A stretch of DNA of 50,837 nt from Clostridiales bacterium CHKCI006 (GCA_900018345.1 FCNA01000120.1:1-50837); one strand, 5' to 3'. Counted from the first letter of the stretch, positions 1 through 7,791 are shown. The notes: a model not told the origin generated them from the sequence alone. Numbers and translations: made by a program.

Positions 1-319
1 ACTATATAGTATATTATACCATTAAACAACAAAAAAATCGAGGAATATGTAGCATTTGTATAGCTAATTTATTCCTCGATTTTACTATCTTTTTTCTTTA
101 TTTCAATTTCTTCATGAAACAACCCTGAAGCAGAGGGGGAAATCACGTCAGGATTTTTCCCTCTGTGGGCCGAGTGTATTAACACCGGCATTGCTTGCCA
201 CTTTTGTTCGCAAACAATATCCGTATCCTTTACACGATGATTTACTTTTATTATCATAGTCGTAATAAGTATATAAACTACTTACATATAAGCACCTAAA
301 ATATGAAAGGGCTGATAAA
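1..319. other. Left-edge stretch without a convincing gene
   Basis: No reading frame here has both a ribosome site and recognisable protein features. A 62-codon minus-strand frame (257 down to 69) lacks a Shine-Dalgarno sequence. Two hairpins are visible: a terminator-like one at 34-83 and a second at 131-165 with CAGAGGG/CCCTCTG arms. The stretch is probably the 3' side of a gene outside the window plus the promoter region of the gene starting at 320. Confidence 0.4.
34..83. terminator. Bidirectional hairpin terminator
   Basis: A perfect 14-bp inverted repeat (AAAATCGAGGAATA at 34-47 and its complement at 70-83) is flanked by A-rich and T-rich runs. It fits a Rho-independent terminator usable from either side. 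Confidence 0.6.
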
Positions 320-616
320 ATGATGACCTTTGAAAAGGTTTTAGAAGTATTCAACGATTACCTAAATAAAGATAGTGTTTTGGAGGTGGTGAACACTAAG
401 CGAGGATACACCGTTATGATTTGGGATGAAAAAGATGAGCAATGGTTTGGTGTGGAACATTGCAAAGCCCCCGAGCTTTTACGGGATGCCTTACTTGATG
501 GCTATCGTGATTTTTTAGAGCAACAACTTACTCATAACCGCAGGAGTTTAACCGAAACAGAAATCTTAGATATTCAAAACCGATGTGAACAGCTTTATGA
601 TTTGTGTGGAGAATAA
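320..616 (+). CDS. Small hypothetical protein (98 aa)
   Basis: An acidic 98-residue protein with no signal peptide or membrane segment; no enzyme motif is visible. The start is supported by AAAGGG about 10 bases before tandem ATG codons at 320 and 323. A strong terminator follows at 628-665, so it looks monocistronic. It is convergent with the XRE gene at 697-1050. I do not recognise the family. Proteins of this size and composition are common as cargo of gut Firmicutes integrative elements, which fits the integrases found downstream, but no function can be given. Confidence 0.7.
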   Translation: MMTFEKVLEVFNDYLNKDSVLEVVNTKRGYTVMIWDEKDEQWFGVEHCKAPELLRDALLDGYRDFLEQQLTHNRRSLTETEILDIQNRCEQLYDLCGE

Positions 617-627
617 AAAAATAACCT

Positions 628-665
628 AAAAAGTGCGATAGCCTGTGTAGGTGTCGCACTTTTTT
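628..665. terminator. Terminator between convergent genes
   Basis: Arms AAAAAGTGCGA (628-638) and TCGCACTTTTTT (654-665) form a stem with T and A runs on both sides. It sits between the convergent genes ending at 616 and 697 and can serve both. Confidence 0.7.
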
Positions 666-696
666 CAGTTGGCTTGGCTTACGAAAACAGCGTTAA

Positions 697-1050
697 TTAT
701 TCCGCAGTTTCTCTTGCCTTTTTCAAGCCTTGAGCCGTAGCTTCCATCACGATAAGCTCCTTTTCTTCCATATCATTCAACAGTACATCAACTTGTTTGC
801 GGCGATTGTTGTCGCCATCTTCATTGCATGGAAAAAAGAACTGGTCTACAGAGATGTCAAGCAAGGTAGTAATGAGATAAAATTTGTTAAGCCTTGGGTG
901 CTGCCCCCTGTTCTCTATATACATAATAGAGCGTGGCGTAAGGTCTACCAGTTGGGCAAGATATTCCTGTGTCCACCCTTTTGCTTCCCGAGCTTTTTTT
1001 ATCGCTATACCTAACGGCTTAAAATCAAGTTTTCTTTCATCTTGGTACAT
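697..1050 (-). CDS. XRE-family transcriptional regulator
   Basis: A 117-residue protein with a Cro/C1-type helix-turn-helix at about residues 14-70 (KKAREAKGWTQEYLAQLVDL, then an SIMYIENRGQHP recognition region). The C-terminal 45 residues are charged and probably helical. It is transcribed away from the helix-turn-helix gene at 1216 and may control the shared intergenic region at 1051-1215. The family is DNA-binding; the actual target is not visible. It is likely an element-borne regulator and is clearly distinct in sequence from the interrupted bcrR nearby. Confidence 0.8.
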   Translation of the reverse strand: MYQDERKLDFKPLGIAIKKAREAKGWTQEYLAQLVDLTPRSIMYIENRGQHPRLNKFYLITTLLDISVDQFFFPCNEDGDNNRRKQVDVLLNDMEEKELIVMEATAQGLKKARETAE

Positions 1051-1215
1051 TTTAATATCATCCTATATCATTGTACATTTCGGGTGATGATATTTGAACG
1101 AAGTATGATTTTATGTTTAGTAGTGTATAATTTCGTATTAGTGGAGAGAAACTTGCTATTATTCGTCATTCCGTATATAATAATTATATACTCTTTGCGA
1201 AAGGAAGTTGATATT

Positions 1216-1413
1216 ATGAATTACATTTCTGTGAAAGCCGCTTCTGAAAAATGGGGCATATCGGAAAGACGGATACAAAAATTATGTGAGGAAAATCGCA
1301 TTGACGGAACTGAAAAATTTGGTCGTGCATGGATGATACCAAAAGATGCAGAAAAACCCGTTGATGGACGTATGAAAACAAGGAACAAACAGGAGGAGAA
1401 TCATGGAATTTAA
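1216..1413 (+). CDS. Small helix-turn-helix protein upstream of bcrR
   Basis: A 65-residue protein whose first 50 residues read as a MerR/excisionase-like winged helix (VKAASEKWGISERRIQKLCE, then FGRAWMIPKDAEKP). I chose ATG 1216 because AAAGGAAG lies 8 bases upstream; a longer frame back to 1042 lacks a ribosome site. Its end overlaps the start of bcrR (ATG 1403) by 11 bases, so the two were probably cotranscribed and translationally coupled. A role in DNA binding is inferred from the fold; the partner is unknown. Confidence 0.7.
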   Translation: MNYISVKAASEKWGISERRIQKLCEENRIDGTEKFGRAWMIPKDAEKPVDGRMKTRNKQEENHGI

Positions 1414-1531
1414 TGAAAAGCTACAACAGCTTAGGACTGGAAAGAACTTAACGCAGGAACAACTTGCGGAGCAATTATATGTATCAAGAACAGCCATTTC
1501 AAAATGGGAAAGCGGGGGTTCACTTAGATAA
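1403..1531 (+). pseudogene. bcrR: bcrR, 5' fragment (DNA-binding part)
   Basis: The first 38 codons encode the XRE helix-turn-helix start of BcrR (KLQQLRTGKNLTQEQLAEQL, then SRTAISKWESG). After codon 38 the frame runs into transposon DNA and stops at 1529-1531. The missing remainder resumes in frame at 12901 with GKGYPNIESLK, so joining 1403-1515 to 12901-13404 restores a protein of 204 residues. BcrR is known as a membrane-anchored one-component sensor-activator of bcrABD. The AGGAGGAG ribosome site is intact, so a 42-residue stump may still be made. Confidence 0.9.
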
Positions 1532-1536
1532 AGATA
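1517..1536 (+). repeat. Left terminal inverted repeat of the transposon
   Basis: The sequence GGTTCACTTAGATAAAGATA matches the complement of the right end (12880-12900) at about 17 positions if one base is gapped. Such short imperfect ends are where large serine recombinases of this family bind. Confidence 0.65.
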
Positions 1537-2051
1537 CCACATCAATCCCACGCTGACTTTTGCTCAACCGATACAGCCGGAGGGCTGGATAACAAGAAAA
1601 GGCGGTATGCGCCCCGTGGAGGGGTAGCGTACCGCCTTTTCTTGTGGGGGTTTCCAAAGGGGGCAACGCCCCCATTTGGCACACGACTTTGCGAAGCAAA
1701 GTGTAGTGTGTTATACGCTCTGTCGGCGTTGCCGTGAAAATGCCGTTGCCGCCGGGGAGGGCAAGGGCATTTGGAGCGGCAGGAAAACAGGGCTGTGCTT
1801 GCGTGGCGTAGAGCCGTAAGCACAGGTCTGGTTTCAACAGCAGACTGGGCGTATATGAAAGCCCCCGTCCCTCGTCCTACGCTCCGACTTGTGGACAAAG
1901 TGTCCCGAAGTTGTGGCTACACTCCCGGAAAAGTAACAGGACAGCGGGCAACCGTCAAGGCTGAAATGAACGGGCTTACACCCGGCCTTGACCGCCACCC
2001 GCCGTTCCGCTGAATGGGTGAACAAGGCGACCAATCCCTCAAAGTGCTTGG
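1537..2051. other. Non-coding left arm of the transposon
   Basis: GC-rich DNA without a convincing gene; the long frames on both strands have no ribosome site and are compositional. A perfect 14-bp hairpin lies at 1594-1607/1630-1643 (AAGAAAAGGCGGTA arm), which may end transcription entering from bcrR. The oriT-like site at 1679-1716 follows. A half-copy of the TGTCCCGAAGTTG motif seen as a full hairpin at 8710-8734 occurs at about 1900-1915. Confidence 0.6.
1679..1716 (+). other. oriT of the MobV / pMV158 type
   Basis: The site starts GCACACGACTTTGCGAAGCA and continues AAGTGTAGTGTG then TTATAC. From memory this follows the pMV158 nick region closely: the same GCACAC start, a hairpin with ACTTT/AAAGT arms, and TAGTGTG/TTATAC around the nick, with the same 32-base distance to the cut. 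The expected nick is between 1710 and 1711. The element encodes a matching MobV relaxase at 9934-10878. Confidence 0.8.
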
Positions 2052-2217
2052 CCGCTCTCTTTCTGATTTTGGAGTGTTTCTTTTCTCATAATTGAAATGG
2101 GCGGGAAGCCATTTTAGGGCTTTCCCGCCTTGATTGCCCATCAGCAAAGCCAGACGGAACGGTCAACGGCGGCGCATGAAATGCGCCGTTCATCTTGACC
2201 GTTAACTGGCTTTGCTA
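2052..2217. repeat. About 170-bp hairpin-rich repeat, copy 1
   Basis: Nearly the same sequence recurs at 4563-4736. Each copy holds the same order: CCGCTCTCTTTCTGATTTTG, a hairpin GGCGGGAAGCC/GGCTTTCCCGCC, and a long nested palindrome whose inner arms are GGCGCAT/ATGCGCC and outer arms CGGTCAA/TTGACCG and AGCAAAG/CTTTGCT. Read on the minus strand, it lies just after the kinase gene. It may act as a terminator, a recombination site, or both. Confidence 0.8.
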
Positions 2218-2255
2218 TTTCTCTGATAAATGAAATTTCGATTTTTAGAAATCGT

Positions 2256-2678
2256 TTAAGATAGCAATGCGGCTCCACTTGAAATTTTTTCTTTTACTGC
2301 AAAAACAGCCTCTTGGATAGAATAGGTTGTCGTTTCTATAACATTCGATTCATATATCCCCAAATTACAAAATTGCTCCCACATTGTTTCTACTAATTCA
2401 ACATTTGTTTTTCTGTCTAATTTTGAACGTTCCACAGCTCGTTTCATAGTTTCTTCTTTACTGGCTCTTAAAACAATATAGTGTACTTCATAATCTTCTC
2501 GAACAAGGGCTCTCCATGGTTCTAAAAACCACGGCCCGACAATTCCATCTACAATTACATCATATCCGCCGCGGGCATAGCGCTTTGCAGCTTCTAAAAA
2601 GGCTTCAATGACAACTAAATTTTGTTCGTTGGACTCTGGTAAATGCGGCGGTATTGCTCCTTTGCTTAAATAATGAAA
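2256..2678 (-). pseudogene. P-loop kinase-like gene, 3' part
   Basis: This is the C-terminal 140 codons of a gene cut by the MTnSag1-like unit at 2679-4403. Joined to 4412-4534, with one copy of the target duplication TAATGAAA removed, it gives an uninterrupted 181-residue protein. This part contains YDVIVDGIVGPWFLEPW and an arginine-rich lid region (RASKEETMKRAVERSKLD) typical of small AAA/chloramphenicol-phosphotransferase-like or adenylate-kinase-like P-loop proteins. The P-loop itself lies in the other fragment, so the product should be inactive unless the insertion excises. Substrate unknown. Confidence 0.85.
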
Positions 2679-2712
2679 GGCTATGTCACAACAAACAGTT
2701 GATAAATAGCCA

Positions 2713-2741
2713 TTTTTATAGGGGAGTATCAGAACTCCCCT
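2713..2741 (-). terminator. Terminator after lnu(C)
   Basis: On the minus strand the arms AGGGGAGT and ACTCCCCT (2741-2734 and 2727-2720) form a stem followed by an AT-rich tail, 19 bases after the lnu(C) stop codon. Confidence 0.6.
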
Positions 2742-2759
2742 ACAAACTGTTATTTGCAG

Positions 2760-3254
2760 TTATCTATACTCATTTGGAATTTCGATATGAAGTGTCTCAC
2801 ACAATAACTTCACATCATGTGCATCATTTTCATCAAACTCGTATCCCAGATGGAACATTACTTGACTATATGGTTCAATACAGGAAACCTCTATTTCCTC
2901 AATTCTTCCTTTACCCGAAAAAGTTTCTACCGGAAAACAATCCCCATCATAAAGAATTTCACCTTCGTCCGTATATTCAAAACAATGCAAATCAATAATT
3001 CTGTTTTTCAAATCTTCCCATACAGTATGGTTCAATGTTGTATATTCCATCTTAATCTCATAAAAGCCATTAGCTTTCATTATTTCTATAAAGTTCTGAT
3101 AATCGTTCTTTTCTACAAAAATGTCAATATCATTATGGGCTCTTGACTGATATCCAAGAAGAGCATCTACACCCCAGCCACCATCAAGAAAGACTTTAAT
3201 CTCCGCATCTATTGCAAATTGAAGAATCTGTTTTACATCTGTTATATTGACCAT
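2760..3254 (-). CDS. lnu(C): Lincosamide nucleotidyltransferase Lnu(C)
   Basis: A 164-residue protein that I recognise as Lnu(C), which inactivates lincomycin and clindamycin by nucleotidylation. The nucleotidyltransferase signature is GGWGVDALLG (residues 25-34), followed by HNDIDIFV (40-47) with the metal-binding Asp pair. I use the ATG at 3254, giving the usual length; a frame extended to 3323 overlaps the transposase gene. It starts 23 bases after the transposase stop and is probably cotranscribed with it. Full length, with no visible damage. Its presence beside an IS1595-type transposase is the known context. Confidence 0.95.
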   Translation of the reverse strand: MVNITDVKQILQFAIDAEIKVFLDGGWGVDALLGYQSRAHNDIDIFVEKNDYQNFIEIMKANGFYEIKMEYTTLNHTVWEDLKNRIIDLHCFEYTDEGEILYDGDCFPVETFSGKGRIEEIEVSCIEPYSQVMFHLGYEFDENDAHDVKLLCETLHIEIPNEYR

Positions 3255-3277
3255 CTTATCATCTCCACAAATTCTAA

Positions 3278-4315
3278 TTAGGCGACCAGAGGAACTGCTG
3301 GTCTGTTTGATAAATCTCTGCATTTAGCAGTTTTCAATGTTGCCAAAACGAAAGTTAAGAAGATGTTCCTTTTCTCCATGTCGCTTTCTTTGGCGTAATT
3401 TACAAGGTTATTCCACACAAGATAGTTGTTCAGATACTTGGTAGAAACACCGTTAAAGCCACGCATAAACCTCTTTAGCTGGCTATGGTAGCTATTGATA
3501 TGTTGGATATTATAAATGCCTTTCTTGGCTTTGCCAGTCTTTAACTGCACAAGGTCAATGCCATTGGCATTTGTAAATCTCACATAGGAGTTCATCTTGT
3601 CCGTAACAAGAGTGGAATTGGTCTTAATCCTACCATCATAAATATGATGTAAATCTATTGTAGAAACTCTACCAGTATTCGTAATCTTGGAGATAGACAA
3701 GCCATTCCTATTAACCGCACAAGGAACACATACCTTTTCTTGGGACAAGCCTCTGATATGTGTAGAATGACCACGCTTATGAGCCTTGCGTGGCATAGCA
3801 AATGTCTTACTCTTGCTATGATTGCCCTTGTACGAGATGGCGAAAAAAGTTTCGTCAGCCTCAATAATGCCGTCAAGGGTAACATCGTCTGCCATATTCT
3901 GAAGTGCATCCAAAATCTTGTGTCTCCAAAGGAATGCGGTGTTTCTGTGAATCCCACAAGCAACAGCAGTCTTACGAATGGATAAGCCATTCATCATACA
4001 ATCAATGTACTGCTCCCACACGGACAAGTCTTTTCTTGTACCAGACACAATGGAGTTCGTAGCAATCACGAAGGACTTGCCACAATCCTTACATACATAT
4101 CGCTGTGTGCCATCTTTACGATGACCATTGCGAACCACATGGATACAGCCACAAAGAGGGCATACACGACCATTTGCAAAGCGTTCCTTTGCTACGAAAT
4201 CTTCAATATTCAAAGACTTTACAAAGGCAGGACTTAAAAGCATTGTTTTAAGGCTTTCCTGCTCTGCGACAGTCAACTTACCGATAATATCTAATGCGTC
4301 TTTGATAGTAGGCAT
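3278..4315 (-). CDS. IS1595-family transposase
   Basis: A 345-residue transposase. The N-terminal zinc ribbon has Cys at about 52, 55, 75 and 78 (CPLCG, CKDCGKSF). A DDE-type core of the ISXO2-like kind follows, with EADETFF near residue 150, VTDKMNSY near 240, and the conserved late region HSQLKRFMRGFNGVSTKYL. ATG 4315 is preferred to an upstream TTG at 4321 because AAGGAGG lies 9 bases before it. It should move the 1.7 kb unit that includes lnu(C). The gene appears intact. Confidence 0.9.
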   Translation of the reverse strand: MPTIKDALDIIGKLTVAEQESLKTMLLSPAFVKSLNIEDFVAKERFANGRVCPLCGCIHVVRNGHRKDGTQRYVCKDCGKSFVIATNSIVSGTRKDLSVWEQYIDCMMNGLSIRKTAVACGIHRNTAFLWRHKILDALQNMADDVTLDGIIEADETFFAISYKGNHSKSKTFAMPRKAHKRGHSTHIRGLSQEKVCVPCAVNRNGLSISKITNTGRVSTIDLHHIYDGRIKTNSTLVTDKMNSYVRFTNANGIDLVQLKTGKAKKGIYNIQHINSYHSQLKRFMRGFNGVSTKYLNNYLVWNNLVNYAKESDMEKRNIFLTFVLATLKTAKCRDLSNRPAVPLVA

Positions 4316-4403
4316 ATCCAATTACCTCCTTCGGTGGTACTGTTTCTTACTATTATTATACGCTATTTCTCGTCAAAAATCAACCATTTGTTGTGACAGA
4401 GCC

Positions 4404-4534
4404 TAATGAAAAAAGTCGTCTGTGTGCATATGCACAGATTTATCCATGTTCGATTCTTTTGCGACAATCGACGCAGTTGTTGTCTTTCCTGTTCCCGGCG
4501 AACCTGTAATCACAATAATTCTTCCTTGATTCAT
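4404..4534 (-). pseudogene. P-loop kinase-like gene, 5' part
   Basis: The fragment starts at ATG 4534, preceded by GAGGGAGAAT. It encodes MNQGRIIVITGSPGTGKTTT: a beta strand followed by a perfect Walker A loop (GSPGTGKT), then HMHTDDFFHY, where the lnu(C) unit interrupts. Bases 4404-4411 are the second copy of the target duplication. The rest of the gene is at 2256-2678. The family includes chloramphenicol 3-O-phosphotransferase-like and other small P-loop kinases; association with ant(9) suggests resistance-type cargo, but that is inference. Confidence 0.85.
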
Positions 4535-4562
4535 CTACATTCTCCCTCGCAATTCAGATTTA

Positions 4563-4736
4563 CCGCTCTCTTTCTGATTTTGGAGCGTTTCTTCTCTCAA
4601 GATTGAAATGGGCGGGAAGCCATTTTAGGGCTTTCCCGCCTTGATTGCCCATCAGCAAAGACGGGCGGGACTGTCAACGGCGGCGCATTTATGCGCCGTT
4701 CATCTTGACCGTTGATTGGCCCCGCTAACTTTGCTA
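4563..4736. repeat. About 170-bp hairpin-rich repeat, copy 2
   Basis: This copy matches 2052-2217 along its length with scattered substitutions concentrated in the outer arms of the long palindrome. It follows ant(9) on the minus strand (overlapping its stop) and precedes the kinase gene. The layout on the minus strand is therefore gene, repeat, gene, repeat. Confidence 0.8.
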
Positions 4737-5510
4737 CTCTGTTCTAAGTAATTCCTCAATTTGTTTTTTCATATATTCTACAAGTGCCATCGCTTCCTTT
4801 TCTACTGTCTCCCATTCATCAGACAAATTTCCCAAATAAGCTTCCTTTGCCGTTGTTAGCAGGGGGGAAAATCTCTCCGGCAATTTTAAAATTACCCATT
4901 TTGCGGCAACATCTTTTGTCGTGATTTCTTCTGTTACTAAAGTAAACCACATTCGTGATAAGGTTAATAACACATTTCTTTCATCACCCTTAAAGCTGGA
5001 AATCAAACCAGGTAAAGAAAACCGAATTGCTTTTTTAATTTCGTGAAATGGGATAGCGGGAATAAGCTCTTTGCTTTCCGCCCCCTTCAAAGTTATGCTA
5101 TTTTTTCTTGCTTGCCATAATAAAATCATTATATCTGGGTCATTGCAGGCTTGCGGATATTCTCCTGCTTCCATCTCTCCCCTTAGCCATTCACCATACA
5201 TATACTGACATTTTGGCGGAAATTGCAACGGAACAATATCAGATTGATTGATAATAGTTACCTCTAAAGGTCTTTTTTCAATACAGCCTACGGAGCCAGA
5301 AATTTTCAATAATTGCTTTGTTAGATCTGCTCTGATTGAATTACTCAATTCTTGTTTAGTAATTATCAGTATATCTATATCACTATCTGGACGCAGCCCA
5401 TTCATTGTTGCTGAACCATATAAATATATCCCCAATATTTGACCTTGTAATATGGTTTCTGCTATTGAAATAACTTGATTTACTTGTTGTGGAAATTCAT
5501 TTATATTCAT
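4734..5510 (-). CDS. ant(9): Spectinomycin nucleotidyltransferase, ANT(9) family
   Basis: A 258-residue protein, close to the usual ANT(9) length. The nucleotide-binding signature is YGSATMNGLRPDSDIDILI (residues 31-49), with the catalytic Asp pair in DSDID. The family motifs RPLEVTIIN, YGEWLRGE and KGDERNVLLTLSRMW follow. ANT(9) enzymes adenylylate spectinomycin at the 9-hydroxyl; AadA-type ANT(3'')(9) is the alternative, but the Firmicutes-style sequence favours ANT(9). It lies 24 bases after the nucleoside phosphorylase gene and is probably cotranscribed. It appears intact. The exact allele cannot be named without a search. Confidence 0.85.
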   Translation of the reverse strand: MNINEFPQQVNQVISIAETILQGQILGIYLYGSATMNGLRPDSDIDILIITKQELSNSIRADLTKQLLKISGSVGCIEKRPLEVTIINQSDIVPLQFPPKCQYMYGEWLRGEMEAGEYPQACNDPDIMILLWQARKNSITLKGAESKELIPAIPFHEIKKAIRFSLPGLISSFKGDERNVLLTLSRMWFTLVTEEITTKDVAAKWVILKLPERFSPLLTTAKEAYLGNLSDEWETVEKEAMALVEYMKKQIEELLRTE

Positions 5511-5534
5511 TGTAACTCCTATATGTATTTATTT

Positions 5535-6305
5535 TTACTCCTCAACAACTGATAAAACAGCGTCTAAGGCTAATTCTAAGGCTATGGATATACTTGTTTT
5601 TCCCCATTCTCTTTCTTGGTATTTATGAGGGTCTGCAAGAGTATCGGCTGAGAAAAGCAGCATAGCCCATGTAACTTTTCTAAATTTTGCACACGCCGCC
5701 AATGCGGAACATTCCATTTCTACTACTTGACATCCCTCTTCTTTCCGATACTGAACCATTTCTACTGTTTCTCGATAAAAACCGTCTGTTGTCCATGTTT
5801 TAACTTCCCAATATGGTATATTCTTTTGGCTTAAAGCAGATTCAATCGCATTTATACCAGCCTTTGAAATCTCTACTTCTCGGGAGGGAAGAAGATAATG
5901 GTAAGATGTTCCCTCATCTCTCAATGCAGAAACAGGTATCAAAAATCTATTTTCCGGGATGTCTTCCAATACGCCGCAGGAGCCGACGGAAATAATCTTT
6001 GTTACACCCCCTGCAATTAAATATTCTAAAACTTGGACGGCAGCAGCACTTCCCACAGGAGCCGGACATAGACATATTTTCTCCTGATTATAAAGACATT
6101 CATAAATAGGATATCGTCTTGTTGCACTTTCAAATTCATCTATCTGTATTCCATCATGGGTATGTGCATAATTTTCAACCTCGTCTCCTAAAAAAGCAAA
6201 CACTGCTTTTGCAGGAAAACATTTTTTCCCATTTCCCGGCTGAAAAACAGCTTTTGATGCGGTATCGTACTCTAAAACAGGGTAGTCATGCTTTACTAAT
6301 GGCAT
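5535..6305 (-). CDS. Nucleoside phosphorylase family protein
   Basis: A 256-residue member of the PNP/UDP-type phosphorylase fold. Visible motifs are the phosphate-binding-type loop APVGSAAAV (82-90), VGSCG (107-111), VEMECSAL (195-202), which binds the ribose in this family, and the purine-site Asp in FSAD (218-221). The family cleaves nucleosides with phosphate to a base and ribose-1-phosphate. It heads the cargo operon before ant(9). Whether it salvages nucleosides or modifies a nucleoside-like antibiotic is unknown. The start codon directly follows the end of the XRE regulator gene (stop at 6330), which suggests insertion into that gene's 3' flank. Confidence 0.8.
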   Translation of the reverse strand: MPLVKHDYPVLEYDTASKAVFQPGNGKKCFPAKAVFAFLGDEVENYAHTHDGIQIDEFESATRRYPIYECLYNQEKICLCPAPVGSAAAVQVLEYLIAGGVTKIISVGSCGVLEDIPENRFLIPVSALRDEGTSYHYLLPSREVEISKAGINAIESALSQKNIPYWEVKTWTTDGFYRETVEMVQYRKEEGCQVVEMECSALAACAKFRKVTWAMLLFSADTLADPHKYQEREWGKTSISIALELALDAVLSVVEE

Positions 6306-6329
6306 ATTATTATCTCGAATAACAGGCTA

Positions 6330-6521
6330 TTATTCTATTCCTTTCATCATCTTTTTTGCCAACTGCTTGAACAGGTCGGCAGTTTCTTCATCCATCGGCG
6401 TAAGCTGTCCGATCTGTCCGGCAACCATCGCCGCTACATCGTCAATGGAAAGCGGGTTTTGCTTCTGTTCCGCCAATGCGTCCCGCATGGCTTGGAACAT
6501 CGCGGCGGTCACAGCTTCTCC
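6330..6521 (-). pseudogene. Element XRE regulator, 3' part
   Basis: This encodes the last 63 codons of the regulator whose first part is at 7883-8491. Joining across the IS after removing one TCC duplication gives the continuous stretch EQPGEAVTAAMFQAM and a protein of 265 residues. The fragment has an acidic helical C-terminus (LTPMDEETADLFKQLAKKMM). It has no own ribosome site and is probably not translated. Confidence 0.85.
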
Positions 6522-6635
6522 TATAGTGGCTCAGTTGTCAAGACAAAAATCTAAGATTTTTATAATGAACTGATACGGTGGATAAGTTACAGGGATGAGG
6601 TATAGGACGGTGGAATACTCCCATTCCCATATATG

Positions 6636-7454
6636 CTAAGCTACATATGGCAACAACATTGCCGGATAGTAGCATTCAGCCGGTGTCTGGTAGTCGAGTG
6701 CGGAATGACGGCGCTCAAAGTTGTAAGTATGGATATACTTCCCGATGGCACTCCTTGCCTCACGGATGTTGTTATATTGCGTCAGATAAGCTTCTTCATA
6801 CTTGAAGCTGCGGAACCAGCGCTCAATCATGATGTTATCTGCCCACCTGCTTTTCCCGTCCATGCTCTGGCGGATCCCATTTTCCTTTACGAAGTCAATG
6901 TATTGCTGACTTGTGAATTGACATCCCTGGTCAGAATTCAGGATCTGCGGTTTCGCTACTTTGAAGGCCTTTTTCAGGGCGTTGATCACCATCCTTGTAT
7001 CAAGAGTATCATCTACTTCCCAACCGACAATACAGCGGCTGTACCAGTCGATCACGGCTGTCAGATACAGGAACCCTCTCCGAATGGGAACATAGGTAAT
7101 ATCAATGGACCATGCCTGGTTTGGCCTGTCTATCACCGCATTACGCAGGAGATAGGGACATACCTTGGCCTGCTGCATCCGCTTAGAAAGATTCATTTTC
7201 GGATAAATGGGATAAATGTCCATCTCATTCATATAACGCCTTGCTTTGCGTCGGCCGACCTGATATCCACGGGCTTTCAGCTGCGCAGACATTTGCCTGG
7301 CACCCCAGGTGGGATTATCTGTATGCAGATGGTCAATGATCTCCTTACAGGCCAATTCTTCTTCAGAAACAGGCGTGCTTTTATAATAAATGCTGGTACG
7401 ATTAATACCAAGAAGCCGGGCACCAACAGAAGCGGGGAGTTCTTTAGTCGTCAA
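6636..7454 (-). CDS. IS3-family transposase OrfB
   Basis: A 272-residue integrase-core protein. It has an HTH_21-like region near residue 60 (TWGARQMSAQLKARG) and DDE residues in SIDITYVP, NSDQGCQF and DNIMIERWFRSFK. Its frame is +1 relative to orfA and stays open upstream to a run of nine T (7507-7515, nine A on the coding strand), so product could come from slippage there or from the TTG at 7454 overlapping orfA's end. The catalytic residues look complete. Confidence 0.9.
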   Translation of the reverse strand: MTTKELPASVGARLLGINRTSIYYKSTPVSEEELACKEIIDHLHTDNPTWGARQMSAQLKARGYQVGRRKARRYMNEMDIYPIYPKMNLSKRMQQAKVCPYLLRNAVIDRPNQAWSIDITYVPIRRGFLYLTAVIDWYSRCIVGWEVDDTLDTRMVINALKKAFKVAKPQILNSDQGCQFTSQQYIDFVKENGIRQSMDGKSRWADNIMIERWFRSFKYEEAYLTQYNNIREARSAIGKYIHTYNFERRHSALDYQTPAECYYPAMLLPYVA

Positions 7455-7791
7455 AAGGTTTTGGACTAAATTTACTCTCGTAGTCAGGTCCGCAAATTTC
7501 TTCAGATTTTTTTTTGAGCCAGTCCACCTGCATGGTTAACTGACCGACTTTCTTAGCATACGCCGCTTTCTCTTTCCGTTCTTCGGCAAGTTTCTCTTTG
7601 AGGTTTTCCTCACGCTTGTCATCGAACACAAGGGAAGCATTGTTAAGGAACTCTTTTTTCCAGTTCCGCAACAGGTTTGGCTGGATGTTATTTTCCGCGG
7701 CAAGGGTATTGAGATCTTTCTCACCCTTTAACAGTTCAATCACAAGGTCTGATTTAAATTTGGCGCTAAAACTTCTTCTTTGTCTGGACAT
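7444..7791 (-). CDS. IS3-family OrfA (DNA-binding)
   Basis: A 115-residue protein with an IS3-type helix-turn-helix (SAKFKSDLVIELLKGEKDLN, then NNIQPNLLRNWKKEFL) and a C-terminal leucine-rich coiled segment (KKVGQLTMQVDWLKKK). OrfA binds the IS ends and forms the active transposase as a fusion with OrfB. It overlaps orfB by 11 bases. Confidence 0.88.
   Translation of the reverse strand: MSRQRRSFSAKFKSDLVIELLKGEKDLNTLAAENNIQPNLLRNWKKEFLNNASLVFDDKREENLKEKLAEERKEKAAYAKKVGQLTMQVDWLKKKSEEICGPDYESKFSPKPFDD

Larger units (their letters stand above)
2679..4403 (-). mobile_element. MTnSag1-like mobile unit carrying lnu(C)
   Basis: The unit is bounded by about 25-bp inverted repeats (2679-2703, and the complement of 4379-4403), both reading GGCT.TGTCACAACAAA..GTTGAT. 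It is flanked by an exact 8-bp target duplication TAATGAAA (2671-2678 and 4404-4411). It contains an IS1595-type transposase gene followed by lnu(C), the gene order described for MTnSag1 of Streptococcus agalactiae. The 8-bp duplication is usual for IS1595 elements. It landed in the small kinase gene in the same orientation. Confidence 0.95.

Noticed and set aside
69-257. 62-codon minus-strand frame at the left edge
   Set aside because: No ribosome site, it overlaps a hairpin, and the composition is not distinctive.
1520-2147. Long open frames on both strands in the GC-rich left arm
   Set aside because: Several overlap each other in different frames, have no ribosome sites and contain the oriT and hairpins; they reflect base composition.
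6633-7469. 278-codon plus-strand frame
   Set aside because: It lies opposite IS3 orfB, which has clear DDE motifs; the plus frame has no protein features.
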